A stretch of 64,000 bases of DNA from Polyangia bacterium (GCA_030430565.1 JAUIKS010000026.1:62001-126000), one strand, 5' to 3'. Numbered from the stretch's first letter, positions 8,141 through 18,386 are shown. A program made the numbers and translations. The notes: generated by a model from the sequence alone, not told the origin.

Positions 8141-11100
8141 TCAACCCGCGTCGACCTCCGTCAGCGCGTAGAGCCGGACCTCCGACGTCCGCCCGCGCAC
8201 CCGCGCGCGCCCGATCTCTCGCGTCAGCGCGCGCGCGCCCGGGGACAGCCGCCGGCGCGTCTCGCCGCTGAGGATGATCGGCGTCTGGTGCTGCTTCGTG
8301 AGCCCCTCGAGGCGAGACGCGACGTTCACGACGTCCGAGATCACGGTGCAGTCCATCCGCTCGCCGTGACCGACGGTGCCCAGCATCAGCGGCCCCGAGT
8401 TCAGCCCGATGCCGATCTGCACCGGCGGCGCGCCCCGCTCCGCGCGCTGGGCGTTAAACGCCGCGAGCGCCTCGAGGACGTCGCGCGCGGCCGCGAGCGC
8501 GCTGTCGGCCGAGTCGGGGAACAGCGCCATGATCGCGTCGCCGATGTACTTGTCGATGAAGCCGCCGCTGCGCTCGATGCTCGGCGCGATCGCCTGCAGG
8601 TAGTCGTTGATGAACACGAAGTTGTCCGCCGGGCTCATGGCCTCGGACAGCGTCGAGAAGCCGCGGATGTCGGCGAACAGCACGGTCATGTCGCGCTGGA
8701 TCTGGTCCCCGAGGCGCAGCTCCGTGATCTGCGGCTTGCCGATGATCTCGAGGAAGCGATGCGGCACGAAGCGGCTGTAGGAGCGCGAGATTCGGTTGAC
8801 GCGCTCGTAGAGCCGCGCGTTCTCGATCGAGCTCGCGCTCTGGGCCGCCAGCTGCTTGAGCAGCATGAGCTGCGGCCCCGTGAACGCGCCGCCGGTGAGC
8901 CGGTTCTCGAGATAGAGCACCCCCTGAAGCGCGCCCTGGTGCAGGATCGGGGTGCACAGCAGCGCGCGCGGGCGGTGCTCGAGGATGTACGGATCGCCCG
9001 TGAACTCGCCGTCCCGCGTCGCGTCGTCGAGCAGCACGTCGCGACGCGTGCGCGCGACGAACTCGATCAGCGCGCGACACTCCCGCGCGCCGGGGGCCCG
9101 CGACTCGAGCACCCGGACCGCGCGCTCCGACGCGCGCACGATCTCGCACTCAGCCTCGACGCGGAGCGCTCCCTCGCGCATCAGCAGCAGCGCGCCGCGC
9201 TGCGCCCCCGCGTTCTCGAGCACGAGCTCCAGCAGTCGGCGCAGCAGCTTGTCGAGCTGCAGCTCGCTGGAGAGCGCGCGCGAGGCCTTGAGCAGCGCCG
9301 CGAGATCGAGCGACTCGCTGAGCGAGCGCGAGGTGCTCGACGTGCTGATCGAGCTCACGGTCTCGGAGCCCGCGTCGCTCGCGAAGTGCACGGGGAACTC
9401 CTCGCGCAGCCGCTCTACCTTCGCGCGCGCGCCCCAGCGCTCGTAGGCGTCTCGAGCTTCCCGAAGGTACAGCTCCCCGACGAGCTCGTGACCGGCCGCG
9501 AGCGAGCAGCGAGCGGCGCGCTCGAGCGCGAGCGCCTCGAGCCGGCGGTTTCGCTGCGCGCGCGCGTGCTCGATCGCCTGATCGTAGCGCTGACGGGCCT
9601 GACCGTGGAGCCCCGAGAGCCGCGCGCGCTCGGCCGTGAGGAGCAGGTGATGTCCGCCGAAGTTGTCGCGGCGGAGCTCGGCGGCGCGCTCGCTGCGACG
9701 GACGGCCCGTCGCAGGGTCCGCAGCAGCGCGCGGCGCCGCGACGGCGCCGCGTCGTGAGCGAGCGCGGCCGCGCTCAGGCCGTCGATGAAGTCGAGTCGC
9801 TGCGACATCACGGTGTTGCGCAGCACGGGCGTCTCGTGGCGAGCCCGCTCCGCGATCCACCGCCGCGCGGCCGCGAAGTCGCCCGCGACGGCCGCGAGCT
9901 CCGCCTTGAGCAGCGCGTAGATCGCCAGGTAGAGCGCCGTGCCCTCGCCGTTGAGAAACTCGACGTACTCGCGCTCGCTCCATGTCTCGGAGGACAGCTC
10001 GAACGGGGCGCTCGTCTCGCCCATCAACGACCGCGCGCAGCGGTCGACGAACAGCATCGGCGACATCGCGCCCCGGGACTCCATGAAGTAGTCCATCGCC
10101 TCCTGCAGGCGCGGCCCCGTGAACGCGCGCAGCTCCCCGAGCGGCACGCCGCGAAACCAGCGGTACACGCCGTCCCACGAGGAGTAGTAGTGCTGCTCCT
10201 GCAGCAGCGCGCCGCCGCGGGCGCGCTCGTGGCCGCGCGTGATCAGGTCGTTGGCCGCCGCGAGCGATCCGCCCCAGGGCGCGACCACCGTCCCGAGGTA
10301 GACGAGCGCGGTCGCGTCCGGGTACGGCTTGCCGCCCTGCAGCGCGAGCGTCGTCGCTACCTCGCTTAGCCGCGCGGCCTGCTGATACGCGCCGAGGCCC
10401 GAGACCATGATCACGGCGAGGCCGGCGAGGCCGAGCGTCGAGTAGTCCGACAGCCCGCGACGCAGCGTCTCGTTGGCGATGCGCAGGAGCGCGACCGGGC
10501 CCAGGCGGTCGTCGACGTGCTGCGCGGCCTGCCACGCGTAGATGTACATCTGCATCGCGTGCTCGAGCTCCGGGTCGTCGAGGCGCGGCCCCGCGAGGTA
10601 GCGCTGCAGATCGAGGCGGCGCAGTCGCCACCGCGCGCTGGCGAGCTCGCGGAGGACGACCGACGCCGCGCCGGAGCGCGGCGCCCTGTAGCCCAGCGCC
10701 TCGAGGCTGTCCTGGGCGGCGCTCAAGCACTCGTCAAAGCGCGCCGACTGAAAGGCGGTCTTAAAGCGCAGGTCCCCGAGCCGCGCGCGCTCGAGCGGCG
10801 TGCGAGCGTGGCGCTCGAGCGTCGAGAGGAGGTCGCGCGCGCGCCTCAGCGACGCGTCCGTGGCCTCGTGCACCGTGACCTCCGCGAGGCCGACGTGAAG
10901 CGCGTAGGCGAGCTCGTGACGCCGCGCCCACGCGCCCTGTGGCAGCAGCCCGATCCCCTCGCGGTAGTGTGCGCGAGCCAGCGCCCACGCGCTCGAGCGC
11001 TGGGCGCGTCGCCCCGCCTCGAGGTTGAACTCCGCGAGGCGGAGGCGATCGCCCGGCTCCTCGATCAGCGCGGCCGCGCTGTTGAGATGCTGGGTCAGCG

Positions 11101-13282
11101 TGAACAGCAGCTCCTCGGGGAGCTCGACGCCGCGCTCCAGGAGCAGCCGACCGAGCTTGTGATGCACGCCCGGAAGGCTCGACGCGGGGATGAGCGCGCG
11201 CGCGGCCTGCTGAACCCGATCGTGCTGGAAGTGGTACCGGATTGGCGCGCCCGCGTCCGCGCCCGCGTGCGCGACGTACTTGTACGCGTTGCCGAGGGGC
11301 CGCACGAGGCCGCGGCGCGCCGCCTCCAGCAGGTCCTCGGCGACGAGCGCCGCGTCGCGATCGAGCGCGCGCGCGAGCAGCTCTAGATGGAACTCGTTGC
11401 CGATGCTCGCCGCGAACTCCAGCGTCTCGCGGGCCCGCGCCGAGAGCTCGCAGAGCCGCGCGGACATAAAGGCCCCCAGATCGTCCGGCAGCGCGGCGAC
11501 GCGGATCTGCTCGAGCGCCCAGCTCCACCCGCCGCGCGCGCCCACGAAGCGCAGCAGCCCGCGCTCGTGCAGCGCTCGCAGCACGACGCGCAGGAAGAAC
11601 GGGTTGCCGGCGGTCAGCTCGCGCAGGTAGTCGGCGAGCGACGCGACGGCGCTCGGCTCGCGCGCCGTCGGGCTCAGCGTCGCGCCTGTCAAGGCGCGCA
11701 CGTCGTCGCGCTCGAGCGGACCGAGCGCGCGCATCGACATCGCCACGCCGCGCTCACGAAGCCGCCCCAGCGTGGTCCGCAGCGGGTGCGCGTCGTCGAC
11801 CTCGTTATCCCGATAGGCGCCGAGGAGCAGCAGGTTCGAGAGCCCCGGCGACGTCAGCAGCTGCTCGATGAGCTGCAGCGTCGGCGGCTCGGCCCACTGT
11901 AGGTCGTCGAGGAGCAGCACCAGCGGTCGATCCGCGCTCGCCAGCGTTCGCAGCGCCTGCGCGAGCCCGAGCCGCAGCCGGTTGTTGGCCTCGGCCGCCG
12001 AGAGCCGCGACGCGCTCGCGCCCTCCTCGAGCAGCGCCGAGATCTCAGGCACCAGCGCCGTCAGGGCGGCGCGGTTCTCCCCGAGCGCGCTCGAGAGCCG
12101 CGCGCGCCACTCCACGAGGCGCTCCTCGGGCTCACTCTGCAGCTGCTGACAGACCTCGCGCAGCGCGTGGGTCAGCGCCGAGTGAGGTGTTCCTCCGGAC
12201 AGCTGGTCGAATTTCCCGGCGCCGAACATCCCCCGGCGCTCGCTGATCACGCGCAGCAGCTCGTGCGCCAGGGCCGACTTGCCGATCCCGGGCGCCCCGG
12301 CGACCAGCGCGAGCTCCACGGCTCCGGCGGCGCAGCGCTCGAACGCGGCGCGGAGCTCCGCGAGCGCCTCGTCGCGCCCGTAGAGCCGCTCCGGGATCTG
12401 AAAGCGCTCAGAGCGGTCCTCTCGCCCCAGCGTGAACGGCTCGATCCCGCCGCCGGCCTCCCACGCGGCGAGACAGCGCTCGAGGTCCGCCGTGATCCCG
12501 CGGGCGCTCTGGTAGCGACGCTCCGCTGACTTCGCCATCAGCTTGAGGACCAGCTCCGAGAGCGCGCGCGGCAACCCCGGCCGACGCGCGCGCGGCTCCT
12601 CTGGCTCGCGGGCGATGTGCGCGTGCACCAGCGCCGCCGGATCATCGAAGGCGAACGGCACGCTGCAGGTGAGCAGCTGGTAGCAGGTGACCCCGAGCGA
12701 GTAATAGTCGCTGCGGTAGTCGACGCTCCGGTTCATGCGCCCCGTCTGCTCCGGCGACATGTACGCCAGCGTGCCCTCGAGCGCCGACGCGCCGGCGAGC
12801 CCCTGACGCTCACGCGAGAGCTGCGAGGCGATGCTGAAGTCCGCGATCGCGACGCGACCGGACGCGGGGTTCATCAGGATATTGCTCGGCTTGATGTCTC
12901 GGTGGACGACGCCGCGCGCGTGGATCACCGCGAGCCCAGCGGTGATCCGCAGCGCGAGGCGCAGGAACTCGCCCACCGCCATCGGCTCGTCGCCGCGACC
13001 GCGCTCCCGCAGCGAGACGCCCCCAAAATCCTCGAGGATCAGCGCCTCGCCCCCGTCGAAGCGCTCGAGGCCGAGCGCCTTGATCACCGCGGGGTCGTCG
13101 AGCTGGCGCAGGATCTCGAACTCGTGCCGCAGCCGCGCGCGCCGCTGCTGGGCGAACCGACCCGAGCGCGGGAGCTTGACGACCACGCGCCGCCCGTCGC
13201 GCTCGCGGGTCGCGCGATAGACTCGAGAATTCTGGCCGTCGTAGAGCAGGCTCTCGAGCTGGTATCCGCGGAGCGTCGGCAC
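8141..13282 (-). CDS. Ser/Thr kinase - AAA ATPase - helical repeat - GAF - class III adenylate/guanylate cyclase (kinase 2)
   Basis: 1713 residues, GTG start 5 bp after the upstream flavoprotein gene. Residues ~1-280 are a Hanks-type kinase: Lys36 in VVVKLP, HRDIKPSN at 127-134, but DFS at 148-150 instead of DFG. Then a STAND-like AAA module with Walker A GAPGIGKS near 330 and an LLLLDDLQWAEPP Walker B, followed by some 600 residues of TPR-like helices. A GAF domain (LENAGAQRGALLLMREG onward) lies near residues 1350-1500. The last ~180 residues are a class III cyclase with both metal Asp (FADIRGF, GDAIMALF), the Lys of FIDKYIGD and VVNVASR, so it is probably active. Cyanobacterial and proteobacterial relatives carry a histidine kinase at the end; here a cyclase replaces it. 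A cytosolic hub linking phosphorylation to cyclic nucleotide output is inferred. Confidence 0.88.
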   Translation of the reverse strand: MPTLRGYQLESLLYDGQNSRVYRATRERDGRRVVVKLPRSGRFAQQRRARLRHEFEILRQLDDPAVIKALGLERFDGGEALILEDFGGVSLRERGRGDEPMAVGEFLRLALRITAGLAVIHARGVVHRDIKPSNILMNPASGRVAIADFSIASQLSRERQGLAGASALEGTLAYMSPEQTGRMNRSVDYRSDYYSLGVTCYQLLTCSVPFAFDDPAALVHAHIAREPEEPRARRPGLPRALSELVLKLMAKSAERRYQSARGITADLERCLAAWEAGGGIEPFTLGREDRSERFQIPERLYGRDEALAELRAAFERCAAGAVELALVAGAPGIGKSALAHELLRVISERRGMFGAGKFDQLSGGTPHSALTHALREVCQQLQSEPEERLVEWRARLSSALGENRAALTALVPEISALLEEGASASRLSAAEANNRLRLGLAQALRTLASADRPLVLLLDDLQWAEPPTLQLIEQLLTSPGLSNLLLLGAYRDNEVDDAHPLRTTLGRLRERGVAMSMRALGPLERDDVRALTGATLSPTAREPSAVASLADYLRELTAGNPFFLRVVLRALHERGLLRFVGARGGWSWALEQIRVAALPDDLGAFMSARLCELSARARETLEFAASIGNEFHLELLARALDRDAALVAEDLLEAARRGLVRPLGNAYKYVAHAGADAGAPIRYHFQHDRVQQAARALIPASSLPGVHHKLGRLLLERGVELPEELLFTLTQHLNSAAALIEEPGDRLRLAEFNLEAGRRAQRSSAWALARAHYREGIGLLPQGAWARRHELAYALHVGLAEVTVHEATDASLRRARDLLSTLERHARTPLERARLGDLRFKTAFQSARFDECLSAAQDSLEALGYRAPRSGAASVVLRELASARWRLRRLDLQRYLAGPRLDDPELEHAMQMYIYAWQAAQHVDDRLGPVALLRIANETLRRGLSDYSTLGLAGLAVIMVSGLGAYQQAARLSEVATTLALQGGKPYPDATALVYLGTVVAPWGGSLAAANDLITRGHERARGGALLQEQHYYSSWDGVYRWFRGVPLGELRAFTGPRLQEAMDYFMESRGAMSPMLFVDRCARSLMGETSAPFELSSETWSEREYVEFLNGEGTALYLAIYALLKAELAAVAGDFAAARRWIAERARHETPVLRNTVMSQRLDFIDGLSAAALAHDAAPSRRRALLRTLRRAVRRSERAAELRRDNFGGHHLLLTAERARLSGLHGQARQRYDQAIEHARAQRNRRLEALALERAARCSLAAGHELVGELYLREARDAYERWGARAKVERLREEFPVHFASDAGSETVSSISTSSTSRSLSESLDLAALLKASRALSSELQLDKLLRRLLELVLENAGAQRGALLLMREGALRVEAECEIVRASERAVRVLESRAPGARECRALIEFVARTRRDVLLDDATRDGEFTGDPYILEHRPRALLCTPILHQGALQGVLYLENRLTGGAFTGPQLMLLKQLAAQSASSIENARLYERVNRISRSYSRFVPHRFLEIIGKPQITELRLGDQIQRDMTVLFADIRGFSTLSEAMSPADNFVFINDYLQAIAPSIERSGGFIDKYIGDAIMALFPDSADSALAAARDVLEALAAFNAQRAERGAPPVQIGIGLNSGPLMLGTVGHGERMDCTVISDVVNVASRLEGLTKQHQTPIILSGETRRRLSPGARALTREIGRARVRGRTSEVRLYALTEVDAG

Positions 13283-13288
13283 TCGCTG

Positions 13289-15241
13289 CTACTCGTGAAA
13301 TCGCGCGACGCGGTCGAGCGTCGCCTCGGCGTCCATATGCTGCGAGGGCGACGCGACCGTGTAGCGCAGCCGCCCCGTCACCGGCTCGTGCGTGGTCTGG
13401 AGGATGACGAGCTCGTCGTGCTCGTTGATCAGGTACGCCGTGCTGGCCTTGAGGTCATGATGGAGCTCGAGCGCCGCGTCCGGGCGCGCGCCGTCGCCCT
13501 CGAGGCCGAGCCGCTTCGCCTCCTGCAGCGCCGCCGCGCCCGCGATCGCAAACGCGCGCGACGCCGGGATCGCCGGCAACGCGACGTGCTCGGCCGAGGG
13601 CGCGCCGCGGCGCGGCGGCGGCCGCCCAGGATCACGGCCGGTGAACATGCCCTCGAGGTAGTCGTTGGTGAACGTGGCGCCGCCAGGGTCAACGCGCTCG
13701 CGCACCCGCAGGAAGCGCTCGAGCTGGCTCTCGCCCGACTCGCCGCGCTCGCGCGCGCTGAGCCGCGCGTGCACGTACTCGTAGATGCCAGGGACGCTCT
13801 CGAGGTACTTCCCCCAGTTCGGGATCCCGCCCCAGCGCTTCCAGCCGCGCCCATGCTGCTCGCTGTAGAACGCTTGGTTGAAGTCGAGGTAGCGCTGGGT
13901 CAGCGCGCCGGCGGAGTAGCTGAGGTACTCGATGTAGCAGGTGTGCGACGCCGAGCCCGCGGGCGCGTAGGCGGGCGAGAGCGCGGCCTGGCTCGCGCCG
14001 ATGAAGCGCGCGTGCACGTTGAGGTTGACGGGGTACTTCGCGTCGCCCTCGCCCTCGCGGCGCCACGCCTCCATGCGATCGACGAGCTGGTAGAAGGCCG
14101 CCACCACGTCGGCGAAGCCGCGCTGCTCGGACATCGGGATCGTGAACTCGAGGTCCTGGAAGCCGCGGAAGTACTGCTTCTGATACAGGAAGGCGTCGGC
14201 CGGCCGCAGCACCACCGAGTCGCTGACGAGGTTCTTGAGCTTCATCGTGCCCAGCGCGAAGCTCGAGGTCGTCGGCGTCCACCGCTCGTCGTGATCGAGC
14301 AGCGGGCCGATGGCGCCGCCGGCCCGCGCGAGCAGGCCGAAGAGGTCGTTCCACAGCTTGATGAAGCCCGCCGAGGCCGAGACCTCGTCCGTGGTGCGGT
14401 CGAAGAGCATGACCCAGAGTTCGTCCTGCTCCGGGCCGAGCGGCGTCGGGGTCAGCCCGCGCCAGCGGTAGGCGTTGTACGGGAACCAAAACAGCTCGAC
14501 GTAGTCGTGGCCCTCGATGAGCCGCTGGAGCTTGCTCGGGTCGTCGCGGTCGAGGACCTCGGTGAGCGGCACGAACTGGCTCGTCAGGCGCAGGTTAAAG
14601 TCGTCCTTGGGGAGCTGGAACACGATCCTCGAGATCACGCCCAGCGCCCCCAGGTTGACGCGCACGATCTCCATCAGCTCCGCGGCGGTGTAGCCCAGGG
14701 ACTCGAGCCTCGGCGGGACGGTCTGCTCGTCGAAGTACAGCAGCTCGCCGCCGGGGCCCACGAGCTCGAGGCCGTAGACCAGCTCGGCGATGGTCGGCTG
14801 GTCCCAGCCCGTGCCGTGGCAGCCGTTGGCGACGAAGCCGCTCAGCGTGATGTCGGGCGCGGGGCCCTGGGTCGGCAGCGGCGCGCCGCGGCGATTGGTG
14901 AGCTCGGCGAAGTCGCCCTGGACCATGCCCGCCGGCACGCTGAAGCGCACGTACAGCTCGCCGTCCGCGCCGCGCACCTCCTCGACGTGGACGTCGTTGC
15001 CGTTCTCCTCCGTGAGCGCGGAGGTGTCGATCGAGCGCGCGGCGGTCGCGATCGCGTGGTTCCACGAGTGCCCGCTGCCGCGCGGGCGGACCTGCCCCGG
15101 GGCGTCGCGCACCGCCGCGCGCAGCGCCTCGAGGCTCGTCGGCGTCTCGACACTCGCCGGCTCGTAGGTGATGGTCCGCGCCCAATTCTGCTGCGCCTGG
15201 GCGCCCTCGCCCGCGCGCGCTGTGTCGTCCGAGTCGTCCAT
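13289..15241 (-). CDS. FAD-binding (PCMH/VAO type) oxidoreductase, aldonolactone-oxidase-like
   Basis: 650 residues from ATG 15241. I prefer this to an in-frame TTG at 15277 because GAGGAGGCGGGAG lies just upstream of the ATG. The N-terminal half is a PCMH-type FAD domain: a PTSLEALRAAVRDA strand-helix, then RGSGHSWN, whose His is the usual covalent histidyl-FAD site in gulonolactone/aldonolactone oxidases. The middle has the family's substrate domain (FTIPMSEQRGFADV, then RYLDFNQAFYSEQHGRGWKRWG). About 90 residues after NDYLEGMFTGRD are an extra C-terminal tail of unknown role. Seven bases separate the TTG from the stop of the upstream amine-oxidase fusion, so both flavoproteins are probably co-expressed. 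The substrate is not predictable. Confidence 0.8.
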   Translation of the reverse strand: MDDSDDTARAGEGAQAQQNWARTITYEPASVETPTSLEALRAAVRDAPGQVRPRGSGHSWNHAIATAARSIDTSALTEENGNDVHVEEVRGADGELYVRFSVPAGMVQGDFAELTNRRGAPLPTQGPAPDITLSGFVANGCHGTGWDQPTIAELVYGLELVGPGGELLYFDEQTVPPRLESLGYTAAELMEIVRVNLGALGVISRIVFQLPKDDFNLRLTSQFVPLTEVLDRDDPSKLQRLIEGHDYVELFWFPYNAYRWRGLTPTPLGPEQDELWVMLFDRTTDEVSASAGFIKLWNDLFGLLARAGGAIGPLLDHDERWTPTTSSFALGTMKLKNLVSDSVVLRPADAFLYQKQYFRGFQDLEFTIPMSEQRGFADVVAAFYQLVDRMEAWRREGEGDAKYPVNLNVHARFIGASQAALSPAYAPAGSASHTCYIEYLSYSAGALTQRYLDFNQAFYSEQHGRGWKRWGGIPNWGKYLESVPGIYEYVHARLSARERGESGESQLERFLRVRERVDPGGATFTNDYLEGMFTGRDPGRPPPRRGAPSAEHVALPAIPASRAFAIAGAAALQEAKRLGLEGDGARPDAALELHHDLKASTAYLINEHDELVILQTTHEPVTGRLRYTVASPSQHMDAEATLDRVARFHE

Positions 15242-15284
15242 GTCTCCCGCCTCCTCGCGCAGCCGCCGAGTTGTCAAACTAGAC

Positions 15285-18200
15285 TTAAAAGCCAGGTCTC
15301 CAGATCGAGCGCGGCTCGGTGCTGATCGCCCGCGCCGCGAGCATGCCCGAGCTCGTCGCCGCCTCGACGCAGCCGCAGTTCATGTCGGTGGTCGTCCAGT
15401 CTCCGCACAGGATCAGCGACTTGACGCCGGAGTCGGCCTGCCCGAGGCGCAGCGCGGTCGAGCGCTGCTGGCTCAGCACGTAGAGGTTCGAGGGCTCGAC
15501 GTCGGCGATCAGGTGCTGCCAGAGGAGCCGCGCGACGCCCTCGAGCGCGGGCCCCTCGACCGCGAGCGCGTCGAGGAAGCCGTCGAAGTCGGGCGGCGTC
15601 GCGGCGCCGTCGAAGAACGCGAGGTAGTTGGCGCGCAGCCACTGCTCGACGGCGGCCTCCCACTGCCGCGCCATCCGCTCGGGGTAGTCAGCGCCGCAGG
15701 CCGGCGGGACGATGGCCGCGCCGGCCGTCGACGCGCCGGTGTAGTAGGCGATCAGCGCCGGCTTGACCTGCGTCCACAGCTCGTAGCGGATCAGCGGCGA
15801 GAAGTCGCCCCAGCTCGGCTGCGGCTGGGCGTAGGTCGTCAGCAGCCCGCGCATCGGCGGCTTGATCAGCTCCTCGAGCGAGGGCTTGAGCCAGAGCTGG
15901 AACGAGAAGGTCTGCGTCACCGCGATCCCCTCGATCATCGCCTTCCAGGTCGGGTCCGCGTCGGCGCGCCCGGTCTTGGTCAGCGGCGACTCGATCATCG
16001 GCAGCGCGCCCAGCGGGACGCCGAGCACGCACAGGTCGAAGTCCTCCTCGTAGGCGATCGAGACCGGCTCGGCGTGGGGGTTGGTCTCGGCCTTCCACGA
16101 GTCGTAGAAGTCGAAGCCGTTCTGCTTGAACCACTCGCCGTCGACGAGCTGATCGTAGTGCGGGTCCTTGGGCCAGTCGCGCAGGCCCTTGGGGTTGTTG
16201 GGCAGGTCCCGATCGATGAGCGGCTGGTAGCAGGCGGGCCCGTCCTTGACCTTCGCCTGCCGCTGCATGTGCACGCGCGTCAGCTGTCGATCCTCGCCCT
16301 CGCCGGCCAGCTCGAGGCCGGTCACGGTGTGGAAGAAGTTGACCTCGGCGCCGAGCCGCTGAAGCGCCAGGTACAGCGGCGTCATCATCGTCTGCGCGCA
16401 GCTGTACTCGAAGCGATAGGCGGGCGCGCCGCGGTAGCCGAAGCTCTCGAGCAAGAACCAGCGGACGCCGACGCCCGCCGCGAGGTTGGCGGGGCGCACC
16501 GTGGTCTCGAGCTGCTGGCAGACCTCCTGCTCGGAGCCCTGGCGGTCCTGGTGGGCGAAGAGCGTCTCGTAGACCTGGTTGATCACCGCCCACGACTCGT
16601 CTTGACCCTCGCGCAGCCCGTTTTGGTGCAGCCAGTCGCGGAAGTCGACGTCATCGAGCTCCGAGAGGTTGTCGACCGGGTTGCGCAGCAGCCCGCGCGC
16701 GATCGTGATCATCGTGTCGAGCCCGGTCCACAGAAACCACACGTAGGTCGTAAATGACGATAGACGCGACTCGAGCGCCGCGAGCTCGTCCTCGACCGTC
16801 TTGAACAGCCCAGCGTCGACCTTGCTCAGCAGGCGCTTGCCGGAGCGCGCCCCGGCGCCCGCGCCCGCGCCCTCGTCCTGCCCCTGCACGTCGACGAGGT
16901 GGGCGTAAAAGCGCTGGAAGACCTCGCGCCCGATCGCGACGCCCTCCCCGCGCATGGCCTTGATGAAGTCGAGCACGCGCCGGGCGAGGCCCGCGAGCGT
17001 CGTCAGCAGCGAGTGCCCGGCGCCCGTGGTCGGCGGCTCCGGCGAGGGGCTCGCGCCGCTGAAGCTCGGGACCGGGCAGTAGGTCCACTCGCCGTTTCGC
17101 TGCACCATCACGCCGTTGTAGCGCTCGGCGTAGAAGGCGTGCTTGTACATCGCCTCGCCGATCTCCGGGCTCTCGAAGGCCTCGTGGAAGGCGTCGCGGA
17201 CCGCCGTGAACGCGTTGTGATAGAAGCCGAGGAAGGCGTGCAGGCCGTGCTCCTCGATGCGCCACGCCTTCTCTGGGTCGCGCCACGACTGGCACTTACC
17301 GCCGAGGCGATGCCCGGTGGTGTAGAGCTTGACCTCGTAGCGATCTGTCTGCTGCGCCAGGTAGAGCGCGGCGGTGCAGGCCGCCGGCCCGCCGCCGAGG
17401 ACCGCGACTCGGAGCTTGCGCGCCACCGGCCCGCGGGGGAACACCGCCTTCGCGGGCGAGCCGGGCAGCGTCACCCGCTGGTCGCAGCGCAGGCGAAACG
17501 CGCCGAGCTGCGAGCCGCGCAGGCTCGGCGAGCTGTAGGTGCCGGGCGGGATGCCGGGGGGCGTCAGCGAGTCGCCGATCGTCACGCTCGCGGTGATCGG
17601 CTGGACCGTGGTGCCGCGCTCGTCGAACAGGTAGCGGACGTTGGCCGCGAGGAAGGGGCCGTGGAGCTTCGAGTTGAACGCGTCGGGGTCGACGATCCGC
17701 AGCGCCTGCGAGATCGTCGGCTGCTCGAACAGCTGCCGCACGATCACGAAGTTGCGCACGTCGGCCGCCGGCTTGGGCCCAACGCCGTCGATCTCCTTGA
17801 ACACGCCGTCGACGGTCGGGCTCGTCGCGCCCGCGGCCGTGACCGTGTAGCGCGTCGTGCCGTCCCCGTCGTCGGCGGTGACGATCTTCGCCATCTCCTT
17901 CTCCCAGCCGTAGAGATGGATCCCCAGCTCCTCCGGGAGGCGATCGTTGAGGTACAGCCGCGGCATGTAGATAAACGGCCCCGGGTAGGCCGCGAGCGGG
18001 TCCGAGATCTGGACCCAGGGGACGCCGATCAACATCTCCTCGTAGTCCATGGTCCCGAACCACGCCTCGAAGACGTCGTGCGACGACATGATGTAGACGG
18101 GGTGGTAGCTCGACGGGACCACCGGCTGCGGCGCGAGCTCGAGGCCCGCCGGCAGCAGCTGGCGCACGGTCTCGGCCGGCAGCGTCAACACGATCACGCG

Positions 18201-18386
18201 GGTGTCGATGGTCCCCTTGGCGTGATACCAGCGGCGCGAGCTGCTCGTCGCCGCGTCGCTGTGTGACGGCAGCCGGAACAAGCGGGCCAGCTCGTCGTGC
18301 AGCGATCCCGCGCGCCCGCGCGCGTCGGCGTTGCCAGGGTGACGGGCCAATTCGTGGGCGATCTCGCGGGCTCGTTGCAGCAGCAT
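15285..18386 (-). CDS. Acetoacetate-decarboxylase-like domain fused to FAD amine oxidase/phytoene-desaturase-like domain
   Basis: 1033 residues; start supported by GAGGAGG just upstream of ATG 18386. Residues ~45-300 resemble acetoacetate decarboxylase-like proteins (LPAGLELAPQPVVPSSYHPVYIM, then LYGWEKEMAKI, where a Lys may occupy the Schiff-base position). Residues ~320-1030 are an FAD flavoprotein: dinucleotide loop LGGGPAACTAALYLA, then HRLGGKCQSW, a terminal NLYVLSQQRSTALRLGQ, and LCGDWTTTDMNCGCVEAATSSG, the FAD-binding closing motif of desaturases, isomerases and amine oxidases (COG3349-type). Domain fusion of this sort suggests two consecutive steps on one substrate. I do not know the substrate. 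It sits in a tight run with the downstream aldonolactone-oxidase-like gene. Confidence 0.78.
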   Translation of the reverse strand: MLLQRAREIAHELARHPGNADARGRAGSLHDELARLFRLPSHSDAATSSSRRWYHAKGTIDTRVIVLTLPAETVRQLLPAGLELAPQPVVPSSYHPVYIMSSHDVFEAWFGTMDYEEMLIGVPWVQISDPLAAYPGPFIYMPRLYLNDRLPEELGIHLYGWEKEMAKIVTADDGDGTTRYTVTAAGATSPTVDGVFKEIDGVGPKPAADVRNFVIVRQLFEQPTISQALRIVDPDAFNSKLHGPFLAANVRYLFDERGTTVQPITASVTIGDSLTPPGIPPGTYSSPSLRGSQLGAFRLRCDQRVTLPGSPAKAVFPRGPVARKLRVAVLGGGPAACTAALYLAQQTDRYEVKLYTTGHRLGGKCQSWRDPEKAWRIEEHGLHAFLGFYHNAFTAVRDAFHEAFESPEIGEAMYKHAFYAERYNGVMVQRNGEWTYCPVPSFSGASPSPEPPTTGAGHSLLTTLAGLARRVLDFIKAMRGEGVAIGREVFQRFYAHLVDVQGQDEGAGAGAGARSGKRLLSKVDAGLFKTVEDELAALESRLSSFTTYVWFLWTGLDTMITIARGLLRNPVDNLSELDDVDFRDWLHQNGLREGQDESWAVINQVYETLFAHQDRQGSEQEVCQQLETTVRPANLAAGVGVRWFLLESFGYRGAPAYRFEYSCAQTMMTPLYLALQRLGAEVNFFHTVTGLELAGEGEDRQLTRVHMQRQAKVKDGPACYQPLIDRDLPNNPKGLRDWPKDPHYDQLVDGEWFKQNGFDFYDSWKAETNPHAEPVSIAYEEDFDLCVLGVPLGALPMIESPLTKTGRADADPTWKAMIEGIAVTQTFSFQLWLKPSLEELIKPPMRGLLTTYAQPQPSWGDFSPLIRYELWTQVKPALIAYYTGASTAGAAIVPPACGADYPERMARQWEAAVEQWLRANYLAFFDGAATPPDFDGFLDALAVEGPALEGVARLLWQHLIADVEPSNLYVLSQQRSTALRLGQADSGVKSLILCGDWTTTDMNCGCVEAATSSGMLAARAISTEPRSIWRPGF

